64,000 nucleotides of DNA from Lineus longissimus (taxonomy: Eukaryota; Nemertea; Pilidiophora; Heteronemertea; Lineidae): contig NC_088314.1 of NCBI RefSeq assembly GCF_910592395.1, forward strand, positions 10,418,001 to 10,482,000, given 5' to 3'. A program made the translations under genes and the position numbers. Shown piece after piece: positions 45,086 through 54,405 of the stretch. Under the pieces are notes generated by a model that was not told the DNA's origin, ran no database searches, and was given only the letters and a program-made list of their open reading frames with translations. Numbering within the stretch: position 1 is the first letter of the stretch; every line of letters starts with the position of its first letter.

Positions 45086-48000
45086 GTTGATAGTCCAATT
45101 GTGGTACCTGAATGGGAGAAGCATGTGCCTTTTATCCCGCTAGCTGCGGCGGCCAGAGTTTGCCTTGAGCCTAAATGGACGTATTTATTTCGTCAGGACG
45201 GGAAAGTTCCCCAGTTTTCAACACCGCAACCCAGGTTCGAAGAGGTAATCGTGAATAATGCAGAATTCGATCCATCGTCATTACCATTAAGGGACCCAAA
45301 TAGTTTTGTTTCGGGAGGTTTGCATGGATGTTTTCCTGAGTGGGATGACATTTTAAGGAAGTTGGAGTCTACACAAATACCAGTTGAAAGATTCCTGAAT
45401 CTGTGGATTACTGATAATCCTTTCAAGCTTGAAACGTTAAAAAATATCCATAGGTTAGTTGCGCCAGGGGCTAGAATGGTGTCATGTGATGACAAGTCGG
45501 GTAACCATCATGTTAAGCTGTCGGAAAAGTCTCGTATGCGGCGCGGGCAGTTTCTTGGACGTATAGTCCGCCAGCTTTGCTTTAAAACCTCCGATTGGAA
45601 TTTAGAAATGTTGCCATCAAATATAACAGCGACCCTTTCATTAGAAATGCCCTTTGAAACTATCAATACCCTACAATTTTCAGTCAATTAGGATCATTCC
45701 TTAATTACAACGAGGTAATTATCTGTAAATACAAGTATGATGACGTCACTGCCGCCGCCACCTTTCTCGTTCGGAACTGTCCGGAACGACTCGAATACTA
45801 GTCGGAAAGTGAGAATAACGGCTCATCCGGATATTGGTGAGAGTTTATCATACACGACTACAACTGAACCTAAATGCCGCCAGCCCAATAGCAGATCCTC
45901 CGTTGCTATTGGTGTCTCTGAGATCAGATAACCAGCTAGAAGACTGTCATGACCGGGTGTCCCCAATGTGAACTGCGCAGTTCTCCGACATTCAGCAACA
46001 AGGTTTGCGCACTGTTTTACTGCACGTCTACAGAGCTTATACATTATATATATGTTGGGTATCAGATTCGAACACAACTTAGAAAGTCATCAAATTTTAC
46101 CAAAACGAAACCTCTCAGTCCCAACTCAACCTTGGCACTTTTTAGATACATAATAATCATAAGCCCGTCCTCAACAATGATAGGTATTTACTAATCGACC
46201 TTGGAAATTCGGACTTTGGAGCATGTTTTTATGGTGTTTACCACATCATGCCCGCCAAGCACGTTCGCAAACGAAAATCCGGCTATCATATTGTATATGT
46301 CGTATGTCAGTCAGTTTGAAGGTGGCCTCGATCATCATACAATGATGTGGACCTCTAACACAGTTGATACTGTTGTTGCTCATGGCCATGAATTTCATCA
46401 TGAAATAATTTCACACTCTGGATCTGAGCCACACTACTTGGCCCATTTTGAACTGCCTGAGTCATTGGAAGTTTCATCTTCATGGTTGTCACCCTTCTGT
46501 GCTTCATTGTCCCCATCATCGACACAACTGGGCATCTCAGGATGGGCATGTCCAATGTCCATGGCAGATGATCATTCAAAGGACCCTCATTACCGCGGGG
46601 TCCTTCTCAATAATGATGCACTCTGTGCATCATAAAAGAAATAACAACAGCAACCCCTCTTTTTCGGTCCCTTCTTTTTTCGTAATACATTCCCTATCTT
46701 GTTGGCATTCAGTTTGGAGGATGGGTTATGGTGTATAATACCCTTTCGTTTGGCTGGAAGGCTTCGCTATTTATTTACCAGACCATTGGGATGGTAGCGA
46801 CCGAGTATTTGAGGTCATTTGGAGTTTGTACAACCAAATACATCGATGATAGGTTTGCTGTTGAGTCCATTCGTTCTGCTGATAGAGTTGTGATTTTAGA
46901 TATATTTAAAGTCCGCTATTCGTTGCTCGAGTTATTAACCCGTTTAGGATATACGTTTGCACTACTGAAGAGTATTTTTGATCCTGTCACTGATCTCAAG
47001 CATTTATGTTTTATAGTTGACTCTATTAGACAAGCATATACCCTACCCCGTGAAAAGGTCGAATCTTTTGCGAAATTAAGGCGGTCGATTCTTGCTGCTA
47101 AGATAGTTGATATCAAAACTCTGCAACGATTTGTTGGAAAATGCATTTCCATGTCTTTAGTAATCCCAGCAGTAAAGCTTTACATCAGAGAGGTCAATAG
47201 GACCATCTCCATGGCTTCTAAGAATAGTCGTCAAGTCATTCTAAACCCAGACGTAGTTGAAGAAATACAACATTGGGAATTCATAGATACCTGGCAGGGT
47301 TCTATGACGTGGCGCTCCGAGCGCCATAAACAGTTATTGATGGCTACGGATGCCTCCTTGTATAAGTATGGTGTTTCAATACTATCTGGTCAAAATTCCG
47401 GTTTGCAGTTCTCAGATTTCTGGTGGGATAGCGATGATAGGCCCATACATCTGAAAGAGGCGAATGCGTTGTCTTCTGCTCTCGAGTCCATGTTGCCGGG
47501 TTTGTCCGGTTCTAGCCGAGAGTAGACGTTCTTACGGATAATAAGGCTATTATCTTCGCTTGGCAAAATCAGGGAAGTAAGGATAGCAATTTGACACATA
47601 TTATCAAGCGGATATTTCAGTTGGTAGACCAGTATAATATTGAACTCAATTTGAAATTTGTGCCGTCGAAGGATAACCCGGCTGACCGTCCGTCTCGATC
47701 TCTATCTGTAGAGGATAGAATGCTGTCAGACAGTTCGTGGCAGCTCCTTCAGAAGAGCTTTGGCCCCCACTCGGTTGACCTCATGTCCCTTGATAGTAAT
47801 GTGATGAACGATGGTCTCAATGGTCACTTGAAGCACTTCACCCCTGCCCCATCCCCATTATCTGCTGGAGTTAATTTATTTACTCAAGATATCAGGAATG
47901 AGGAAAATCCGTACGTTTTCCCGCCTACACCTATTATTTTCCCTGTGATAATTTTTTTGATACAATCCGGGGTGAAAGTGTGCACAATCGTTCTCCCTTA

Positions 48001-48175
48001 TCATCTCGAGACACCTGTATGGGCCCCGGTGGTTAGCATGTATTCGTTGGCCTCGTTTTGCCTAGGGAGAATTGGCGAAAAGGGAGTGATCAGGGTACCT
48101 TCTGAGGAAGGCTTCATTCTAGATAATAGAGGATTAAATGTTCCGTTGTTTGTACATAGACTGTGTTTTCATTAA
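45086..48175 (+). pseudogene. Retroelement reverse transcriptase and RNase H, interrupted
   Basis: The frame starts after an acceptor-like TTTTTATTATTAG (45085) with VDSPIVVPEWEKHVPF. The N-terminal RT part has SFVSGGLHG and MVSCDDKSGNHHVKL, the first catalytic Asp region. About 1.15 kb of foreign sequence (roughly 45535-46690) then breaks the palm. Coding resumes with VGIQFGGW, LSFGWKAS and KYIDDRF, the YxDD box at about 46839. RNase H follows with TDASLYKYG, HLKEANALS, VLTDNKA and NPADRPSR, so all acidic catalytic residues are visible, but a one-base frameshift near 47520 lies inside it. A conserved tail with GPHSVDLMSLDSNV and YVFPPTPIIFPVIIFL leads to the recombinase. Confidence 0.88.
45535..46690. 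mobile_element. Roughly 1.15-kb insertion inside the RT palm domain
   Basis: RT similarity stops after HHVKLSEKSR and resumes at YLVGIQFGGW. The sequence between has only chance frames and no recognised domain. Flanks TCTCGTAT and TTCCCTAT are slightly alike, a possible decayed 8-bp duplication, but terminal inverted repeats were not found, so the type of insert is open. Confidence 0.6.
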
Positions 48176-48204
48176 GATTGTGTAATGACTATTGTTATTT
48201 GCAG

Positions 48205-49406
48205 AGTACCGGGAAAAGGGAGATGAACGTCGACACCTTTGCAATTGATGAGAGGTTAAGCTATTTGGATTCCTTATGAGAATCTTCAGCTGCTGAAAAG
48301 AAAAGATTGGCGGTCACAAGGGGTCTTCTGGATTTCCTACAACATTTGCCGGGAAATCTAGGATTGATGTCCTGTAGTCCGCATAATTTAAGAGAATTCT
48401 TCGTTTGGAAAGATAAAGCTGGAAGGACGAAAGTCCACGACGTTCATTGCCCTTTTCTTGGTGTGAAAACAAAGTTGGAGTGCTCATGTCCGTCCAGGTT
48501 AGCTGTCGGGACGGTTAACAATTTAGTTTCGACGTTAGTAGAGGTTTTTGACCAGCTTGGTAGAGGCAGAGTGTAGGATATTGAAAAGCAGTCTGGAAAT
48601 CCGGCAAAGTCTCCGCTGATTAAAAGGTATATAAAGCAGATTGGTGAAGTGCAAGCTAGAGCCCATGTTTTGCCTAAACAGGCTAAGCCGATTTTCCTTG
48701 GGAAAATTGCAAAGATTGCTTCGTATATTGACAATGAATTCTTACGAACGGATATGCTACCAAGGCAGAAATATGTTTTGTTAAGAGACCAGGCATTTCT
48801 TAAGTTACAGTTTTTTGCCGGTGATAGGCTCTCGGACCTATCTGCTGTTCCTACACAAGAGATTAGATACCTACCTGATAATTCGGGTATCCGGTTGTGT
48901 CACACGTTCACTAAGATCCTCAAAGGATAAGCCTAATTCGTTTGTTGTTAAGTGTGAAGATCAGGTTGTTTGTCCGGTCTATGCTTTGCAACGATATTTA
49001 AGCTGGTCGAAAAGTTCAGGGGTTGATCTTGCTAATGGTTATCTATTCAGGATGGTCACGGAGGCTGGTCTGGTTTTAGATCAACCAGTTTCATACTCGG
49101 CAATGTATGCTCGTTTAAAGGAGTATTTGGTCACTTTGGGAATTTTCGAGGGCGAGACACCCCACAGCTTTAGGGGCCGGCTGTGCAGTTACTTTGGGTA
49201 TGTCAAGGGCTGCTCAAAATGAGCAGGACATGATGGATCACCTTGGTTGGCATACACCAGAATCCTCTCGGTATTATTCCAGGATTAAAGCTTTGCAAGA
49301 TGCCGCGATGGTGGCAGAACGTTTAGCAGGGTCAACCCCCGATTCGGATAAGTTTGAAAGATTATTTCGGTCTCTGACTGACAACGGTTCTGCGTTAACC
49401 GTTTAG
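48205..49406 (+). pseudogene. Retroelement tyrosine recombinase
   Basis: Follows TTGTTATTTGCAG (ending 48204), a splice-acceptor-like site; ATG at 48223. The catalytic order R, HxxR, H/W, Y is visible: FFAGDRLSDLSAV (Arg I), TPHSFRG (HxxR), HLGWHTPESSRYYSRI (third His position and nucleophilic Tyr). Lesions: TGA at 48277-48279, TAG at 48574-48576, a frameshift near 48925 (ILKG to DKPNSFVV) and another near 49170 just after HSFR. The enzyme would insert a circular DNA copy by site-specific recombination, which agrees with the missing target duplication. Adjacent to RT/RNase H with 29 bases between frames, so splicing or re-initiation would be needed. Confidence 0.88.
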
Positions 49407-49764
49407 TTTGAATAAGTTATCTTTTGCCGGTAAATGCATAATAGATCGGGTTCGAGTAATCTATGAAACTGATTGTGTCAGAGTTGTAATTGTGAATTAG
49501 GTAATTTTGTACATATACACGCGGCTGCGTCAGTGATTAGGGACTGTCGTGCCCGTTTCTGCATACTGTACGTTTGCTTTAATTATCGTTCAGCGAATAA
49601 ATATGTTTTCTATTATACAATCATGTATTTCTGGTTTTATTCCATCAGTTCAGTATAGGGAAGGATTGGGAGTTATGGGATTGAAATTGAGTTATGGGAT
49701 GAAATAATGAAATAGGGATGATTTATTAAATTTTGAGTATATTTTGCATAAAACGATTCCTGTG

Positions 49765-49854
49765 GGAAAGTTTGCTTAGCTCTTTTCCCAATACTCAATA
49801 ATATTGTCGAAGGAATGAGAGGAACGTGACGACACTAAGGATGAGAGAACATTC
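49765..49854 (+). repeat. B1 split direct repeat
   Basis: AAGTTTGCTTAGCTCTTTTC, CAATAATATTGTCGAAGGAA and GACGACACTAAGGATGAGAG recur 310 bases on as B2. It joins directly to A2. Confidence 0.88.
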
Positions 49855-50074
49855 TTAGTGTCGTCACGTGACGATCATTGATACGTCACTTCTCGTTTCG
49901 CAGAGATCGGCGGGAGGCAACGGATTGAAGGCTCCACGGATTATCAGCCATATCTGAATTGATTGGCTGCAAAATGGTATATGCACTGGATATAATAAGA
50001 CAGTGCTCCAGGAGGCAAATAGTCGGTCCCCCCCGGATATGATCTGAAGTTATTTGCAGTCCTCTCTTTCTTTT
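49853..50074 (+). repeat. A2 split direct repeat
   Basis: Begins with the same CTTAGTGTCGTCACGTGACG as A1. The B1-A2 junction makes an inverted repeat (GTGACGACACTAAG, then CTTAGTGTCGTCAC), resembling the end-to-start joint of a circular intermediate. Confidence 0.82.
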
Positions 50075-50168
50075 GGCAAGTTTGCTTAGCTCTTTTCCCA
50101 ATACACAATAATATTGTCGAAGGAATGAGAGGAACGTGACGACACTAAGGATGAGAGAACATTCACGT
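50075..50168 (+). repeat. B2 split direct repeat and right end of the retroelement
   Basis: Second copy of 49765-49854, followed by ATTCACGT and then host sequence ATGTAACAATTTTGCAGCC shared with copy B at about 60786. Confidence 0.86.
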
Positions 50169-50231
50169 ATGTAACAATTTTGCAGCCTAAGAGGAAACAT
50201 ATCATACGTCGAATCTGTAGTTTTTGGAAAA

Positions 50232-50894
50232 GTGCTTCAGTTTAATGATGTGAATGGTTTTGCCACACTTCATTACATAGACGTATTCAAGATGAAATCG
50301 ATGACTATTACATTTTATATAAGATACCTTCTGATGAAAAGTCCCAACAATGTATTGCTTACTTTCGCTTGTGGTAGAGGGAAGATTGTACTAAGAAAAC
50401 GTCTCGGCGCAGAAATGGTAATTAATATAATTTATCACACCCCCAGTGTTTATGACAATTTTCACTTTTCAACTGACCATCAATCTTTAATGGGTGATTT
50501 AAGTTGGCAGCATTATGCTGCTACAATTCGAGCGGGAAAGGTATCACTGGAGGATATTGCTAAAATTCGGCCTACTCGTATGCCTCAAGTAATGCTTTAT
50601 AGGAATGGCAATCGTGCAAAAAGATTTCGTCGTGTGCGTTATTCAAGAAAACGATTAACTTTGCAAAAACAGATTGTGTTGGGTACATTATCAAAGTGGC
50701 AAATGTCAAATTTCAGATGTTTTCCAACAATCGTATCAAAGCATGATATTGCAAATAGCCGTAAAATAGGTACGTTCACATATTCATCTGTCCTCTTGCT
50801 TTCTAAAATTTCTAAAAGCGAACTTGAACTGTTAGTTCTACGTAAAAGGTGCGCTGAATTTAATGTTATGCAAAGTTGGCATCTGGGACTATAG
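50232..50894 (+). CDS. Unknown ORF of unit A, faint LamG/ConA-like pattern
   Basis: An open frame of about 220 codons with homologues at 60850-61391 and, in part, 57715-57900. GFATLHYIDVFKMKSMTITF then YIRYLLMKSPNNVLLTFACG, later LSWQHYAATIRAGKVSLED, recalls laminin-G/pentraxin-like beta sandwiches (a strand with TITFYIR, a later W-H-A-T strand). The resemblance is weak. In all three copies the phrase DIANSRK(I/K) is followed by a splice-donor-like G|GTACGT or G|GTATGT (here exon end 50769), so the real exon may stop there and the last 40 residues may be intron and next exon. A CAG at about 50239 could be an acceptor. Many replacing differences from copy B suggest little constraint. Confidence 0.4.
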   Translation: MLQFNDVNGFATLHYIDVFKMKSMTITFYIRYLLMKSPNNVLLTFACGRGKIVLRKRLGAEMVINIIYHTPSVYDNFHFSTDHQSLMGDLSWQHYAATIRAGKVSLEDIAKIRPTRMPQVMLYRNGNRAKRFRRVRYSRKRLTLQKQIVLGTLSKWQMSNFRCFPTIVSKHDIANSRKIGTFTYSSVLLLSKISKSELELLVLRKRCAEFNVMQSWHLGL

Positions 50895-51124
50895 GCAGGA
50901 GGAGTGGGGCTAATCATTTTGGTCATCCTCAAGTGATTAGTATACACAGTAAGGGCCCTTGGTCATGTCAGACTTAGCACTAAATATATCCCTCGTACAA
51001 GCGTGAATCATTTCGACCTACTGTGAGATGTGAGAGACCCCTATTGGCGGCTTTGTGTAATTTTATCTTGCCTGCCTAGCTGTTGCCTATATTGTCCATT
51101 TAAAGCATGTAAGGACGACGTCAA

Positions 51125-51130
51125 AATAAA
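51125..51130 (+). terminator. Poly(A) signal of unit A
   Basis: AATAAA in GACGTCAAAATAAAGCGGTA. The homologous place in copy B-prime also keeps AATAAA (57959-57964). Confidence 0.4.
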
Positions 51131-51949
51131 GCGGTAGTTCGTAAGGAAGAGGTTGTTTTTTTGTTTTCGAAATGTAATGAATTGGCCTAAGCGTCGGTGT
51201 TGTAGCCTATAGTTAGCCTGTTGGGGATCATATTCGTTGCGACAAGAAATGCTTGTGTGCGGTGGTTATCGTAGGTGCATGCGAATAGAATTAAAAACTA
51301 CAGCGCTTTAAGAACGCTTGAATGAGTTTTGATTCTAACAGATGAGTTACAATTGTCAACCGGAAAAAAAACCCGGTTCTTGAATTACTGAATCACTTGG
51401 CCCAATAAGGTCACGCGGGACATTGTGCAACGAGCATTGGTCGTGGTTGACTTGTTTGGTAGAAGTCGTGTTGTGCGGACGTCAGTTCGTTGCTCTCCTG
51501 CTGAGGTGTTAGTTTGCGGCCCGTTCTATTGAGTTGGGTGTTGGTTCTTGGCTACGTTCTTGTCCAACAGTTGTTTATCCTGACGTAATCGGTGGTTTTA
51601 AATATAATCCGCCTCTCTATATTTAAAACCCCTGATGAAATTAATGGCTGGTATTTTAGAATGTTCCTTTAGTCTAAAGGTACACCTTTAGCCTATTGTT
51701 CTCATGTAAAGTCACCCTTTCGCGATTTTAGAATGAACCTTTCTTTGCATCAAAAAGTTGACCTTTTCTCTCTCCCTTTCGTAAGGTACGCATGGTTTTT
51801 AAAATGTTCCTTATCTAAAAGTTGACCTTTATTTTGGCTAAGGAATTCCTTTATTCCTAAGGTTGGTCGAGACCAACCTTTGAGTCTCCCTTTAGCTTGG
51901 TGTAGACTACCAGCTCTGTCATTTTGCTCGCGACGTTCAAACTATCAGC

Positions 51950-52996
51950 ATGGGAGACTACATACGGAGGGTCCAGAATATAGAGAGGCTGCAGATTGCT
52001 GCTCGCCCACGAATTCCAAGGATTCGTCACACTATTTATGTGGATCCAGATGTACGAAGGAATGATGAACAATTCCGAAAACGTTACCGTTTTGCCAGGG
52101 AAGGATTCAGGCAAATTCTCGATATGTTTCGCGACAATTTACCCGAGCCAATTGACAATCGTGGAAACCCAATCCCACCGGAAATTCAGGTGAAAGCAGC
52201 GCTGCGATTTTATGCCACAGGAAATTTTCAAATTGTTGCTGGGGATTTGACCGATATTTCCCAACCTTCACTTTCAATAATTGTTGTGAAAGTTTCAAAC
52301 GCCATCGCAAGGAAAGGACAACAGTTCATTAGGATTTCAGAACAGGAGGCTGCAAGAGCCATGCAGCGCAAATTCAAAGATATTGCTGGATTTCCGTACG
52401 AAATCAGCTGTGTAGATGGTGTCCACGTACAAATTCAACCCCCGCCTGTGGAGAATAAGGAAATATATCGTTGCAGAAAGAGCTTCATGTCATTAAACGT
52501 GCAAGGCATTTGTGATGCCGACCTCCGTTTCATAAATGTTGTTGCCAGATGGCCAGGTTCCACCCACGACTCGCGCGTCTTCGACAACAGCTTGATTTTC
52601 AACAGATTTGAAAATAACGAACTATCAGGTTTACTGCTCGGTGATTAGGGATACCCGTGTCGACCATTTTTGATGTCACCTTTCCGCAACCCAGTTGGTC
52701 AAGCAGAAATACGCTACCATCAGGCACATGTTAGAACCCGTTCAACGGTTGAACGTACATTTGGAATCTGGAAGAAGCGGTTCCCTTGTTTGAAATTCGG
52801 GATACGCTGCAAAATCTCCACAGCAATGAAGATAATAGTTGCAACCGCTGTCCTGCACAATTTTGCCAGGGACATAGGGGATCCTGACTTTGAGCGTGAC
52901 GAAGATGACGATGATGAGGATGAGCTTCAGCTAAATGACGATGCACTTGGTAATGCAGTGAGACAGACAATTGTACAACAATATTTTCTGTAGTTA
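51950..52996 (+). pseudogene. Harbinger DDE transposase (HARBI1-like) with one nonsense codon
   Basis: A frame of 347 codons, the usual length, from ATG 51950. N-terminal helix-turn-helix region (RKRYRFAREGFRQILDMF, PPEIQVKAALRFYATGNFQ), then the DDE_Tnp_4 core: Asp near residue 156 in SCVDGVHVQI, Asp near residue 207 in WPGSTHDSRVFD, and Glu near residue 267 in RTRSTVERTFGIWKKRF. An acidic C-terminus follows (FERDEDDDDEDELQLNDD). The only lesion seen is TAG at 52646-52648 in LLLGD-stop-GYPCRPFLM, where relatives have a Ser in the conserved LLGDSGYP phrase. The enzyme cuts and joins transposon ends in the nucleus together with its Myb-like partner. Confidence 0.93.
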
Positions 52997-53058
52997 TCAG
53001 ATTTTATCAGTGGTTCACTGACAGTACACCTCGCTGTTCAGATGACATTTACCAGTGG

Positions 53059-54149
53059 TTAATTCATCTGAGAGTACATTTGGTACAAAGAATAACTGGA
53101 TTCATTTGAACCACTGGAAGCAGGAGAATTAATTCTGTCCTGTAACTTTTGGACAAAGTCCTGTTGCATTTTCAACAGTTTCATACGTTCCTCGTGTTCA
53201 TCCTCTTCAAATGCCATATTCTGCCTCAGATGTTTAATGTGCATGTCATGTTCCGTTTGTTGCATCATAAGTGCCCTGTCAACAGCTGACATACTAGTGC
53301 TGGAATGTTCTGATGAAGGCATCGATTCAGATGTGTTTGGACGTTTTGATGTGGTTTTCCCTCCTTTCTTTGGCTCTGAGGCTGCCGGCTTAGGTTGAGG
53401 TGTTGTCAAGGATGGGGTGGGGCTGTCAATTACGACACTTAATGGTGAATACTCCAGTTCTTCTACATTGGCATTTCCTTCGGATGTTTAAGGCTCCATC
53501 AATAAGACATTTGCATCTGAAATGTTTAACAAGGTGTATCAATTTAAACATTCTCGATCAAGTAGTGATGAAACGTACCACATTTGGAGAAATGTTTGTA
53601 GAGAGCTGTAATAGATTGCAAAAATAAAGATACATGTATCTGATACTGAACGTGTAACGTACCTTGTTTATGGTGACCAACGTCATCATCAAAATCATTG
53701 TCCAGTGGATCCAGCACATCGCTGCAGAGTGAGGCCACCATGTGGGACGTGTCATCTGCTGTTGCGTCTGGATCGATAGTGCCGCCACCTGTCTGCCTTC
53801 GATCTTTCTTTTCCATGCTCACATCCTTCTTAGCCTTCGTCTTCAGATTATCCCAGACCTTTTTGAGGGTTTTAACATCAGCAGGCTGTATCCCCTTCTG
53901 CGAGTTAAAAGCTGCGGCGATGCGGTCCCACGCTTGGGACTTTGCCCTTTTCGCCTTCGATGTATTTTGTTTGACATCCAGGATGGACTTCTCCTTGACC
54001 AGTATCGTTGCTACCAAATTCTTCTCTAGCTCCGAAAATATTCTGCGTGTCTTTTTCACTGATGCGCCTTTTCCCTGTGTTGACTCCATCGCCATTTTAC
54101 TACTGCTGGGCCTAGTGCCACTAGCAGACGACAGAACACTGCTTGGCAA
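53059..54149 (-). pseudogene. Harbinger Myb-like partner protein, two exons, one nonsense codon
   Basis: Exon 1 (54149-53663) encodes a Ser-rich start and a Myb_DNA-bind_5-type domain: RRIFSELEKNLVATILVKEK, AKSQAWDRIAAAFNSQKG and VKTLKKVWDNLKTKAKKDV, with the regular Trp/Leu spacing. Donor GTACGT. Exon 2 (acceptor CATTTCAG, 53516-53059) has ELEYSPLSVVIDSPTPSL, a Lys/Ser-rich stretch, then a coiled coil (EEDEHEERMKLLKMQQDFVQ) and the stop. The splice is in phase through a GAT codon. One in-frame TAA occurs about 10 codons into exon 2 (EP-stop-TSEGN). In active Harbingers this protein helps import the transposase and binds the subterminal repeats. Confidence 0.85.
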
Positions 54150-54405
54150 ACATCTGTTGCATCATTCCCATTGTGCACTGATGAGATAATCGGTTAAAGT
54201 TACGCCTTTCGTAAGGAACACTTACAAAATGTCCTCAAAAAGTGGACCTTTCATTAAAGGTGTACCTTTACAAAGGAATTGCATAAAGTCGGTTCTAAAA
54301 ACGAAAACCAAAATGTGTACCTTATGGAAGGGACACCTTCCGAAAGGAGACCTTAGCAAAAGTTAACCTTTGGCCAAAATAAAGGAACATTCTAAAATAC
54401 CAGCC

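Larger units (their letters stand above)
42171..50168 (+). mobile_element. Tyrosine-recombinase retrotransposon (Ngaro/PAT-like), nearly 8 kb, degenerate
   Basis: Order: A1 repeat, leader, gag with zinc knuckle, reverse transcriptase, RNase H, tyrosine recombinase, B1, A2, B2. The ends are fixed by copy B of the host unit, which reads CACTCTGCATATGTAAC without interruption at about 60779-60795; here CACTCTGCAT (to 42170) and ATGTAAC (from 50169) flank the element with no target duplication, as expected for recombinase-mediated insertion. The A1-coding-B1-A2-B2 split direct repeat and the lack of a visible methyltransferase domain favour Ngaro/PAT-like over DIRS proper. These elements replicate by reverse transcription and integrate a circular DNA using the recombinase. 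This copy has two insertions, two in-frame stops and at least five frameshifts. Confidence 0.9.
50169..51350 (+). repeat. Duplicated unit A, third segment
   Basis: Continues unit A after the retroelement. Matches 60786-61480 (copy B) and, for its tail, 57700-58180 (copy B-prime): TCATACGTCGAATCTG, GATGAAATCGATGACTATTA, AGCCTGTTGGGGATCATATT and CAGCGCTTTAAGAACGCTTG. AATAAA at 51125-51130 fits a poly(A) signal. Confidence 0.85.
51646..54405. mobile_element. PIF/Harbinger DNA transposon, complete, 2.76 kb
   Basis: Perfect 26-bp TIRs start GGCTGGTATTTTAGAATGTT (51646-51671 and 54380-54405). The flanking triplets are AAT on both sides (51643-51645, 54406-54408), a 3-bp duplication as in this superfamily. 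It carries a transposase on the plus strand and an opposing Myb-like gene on the minus strand, the standard two-gene Harbinger layout. Subterminal regions (51650-51880 and 54205-54380) are packed with AAAGGT and ACCTTT phrases in both directions. Each protein has one in-frame stop, so this copy is probably dead but young. Confidence 0.92.

Noticed and set aside
46201-46635. 144-codon ORF inside the RT insertion
   Set aside because: Ser/His-rich, starts at a non-typical codon and has no recognisable domain or splice context.
43837-49406. Classification as an LTR (Gypsy) retrotransposon or DIRS proper
   Set aside because: No integrase, no protease and no simple LTRs; there is a tyrosine recombinase with split direct repeats, and no methyltransferase domain is seen.
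53698-54189. 163-codon plus-strand ORF
   Set aside because: Antisense shadow of the Myb-like gene exon 1 of the Harbinger element.
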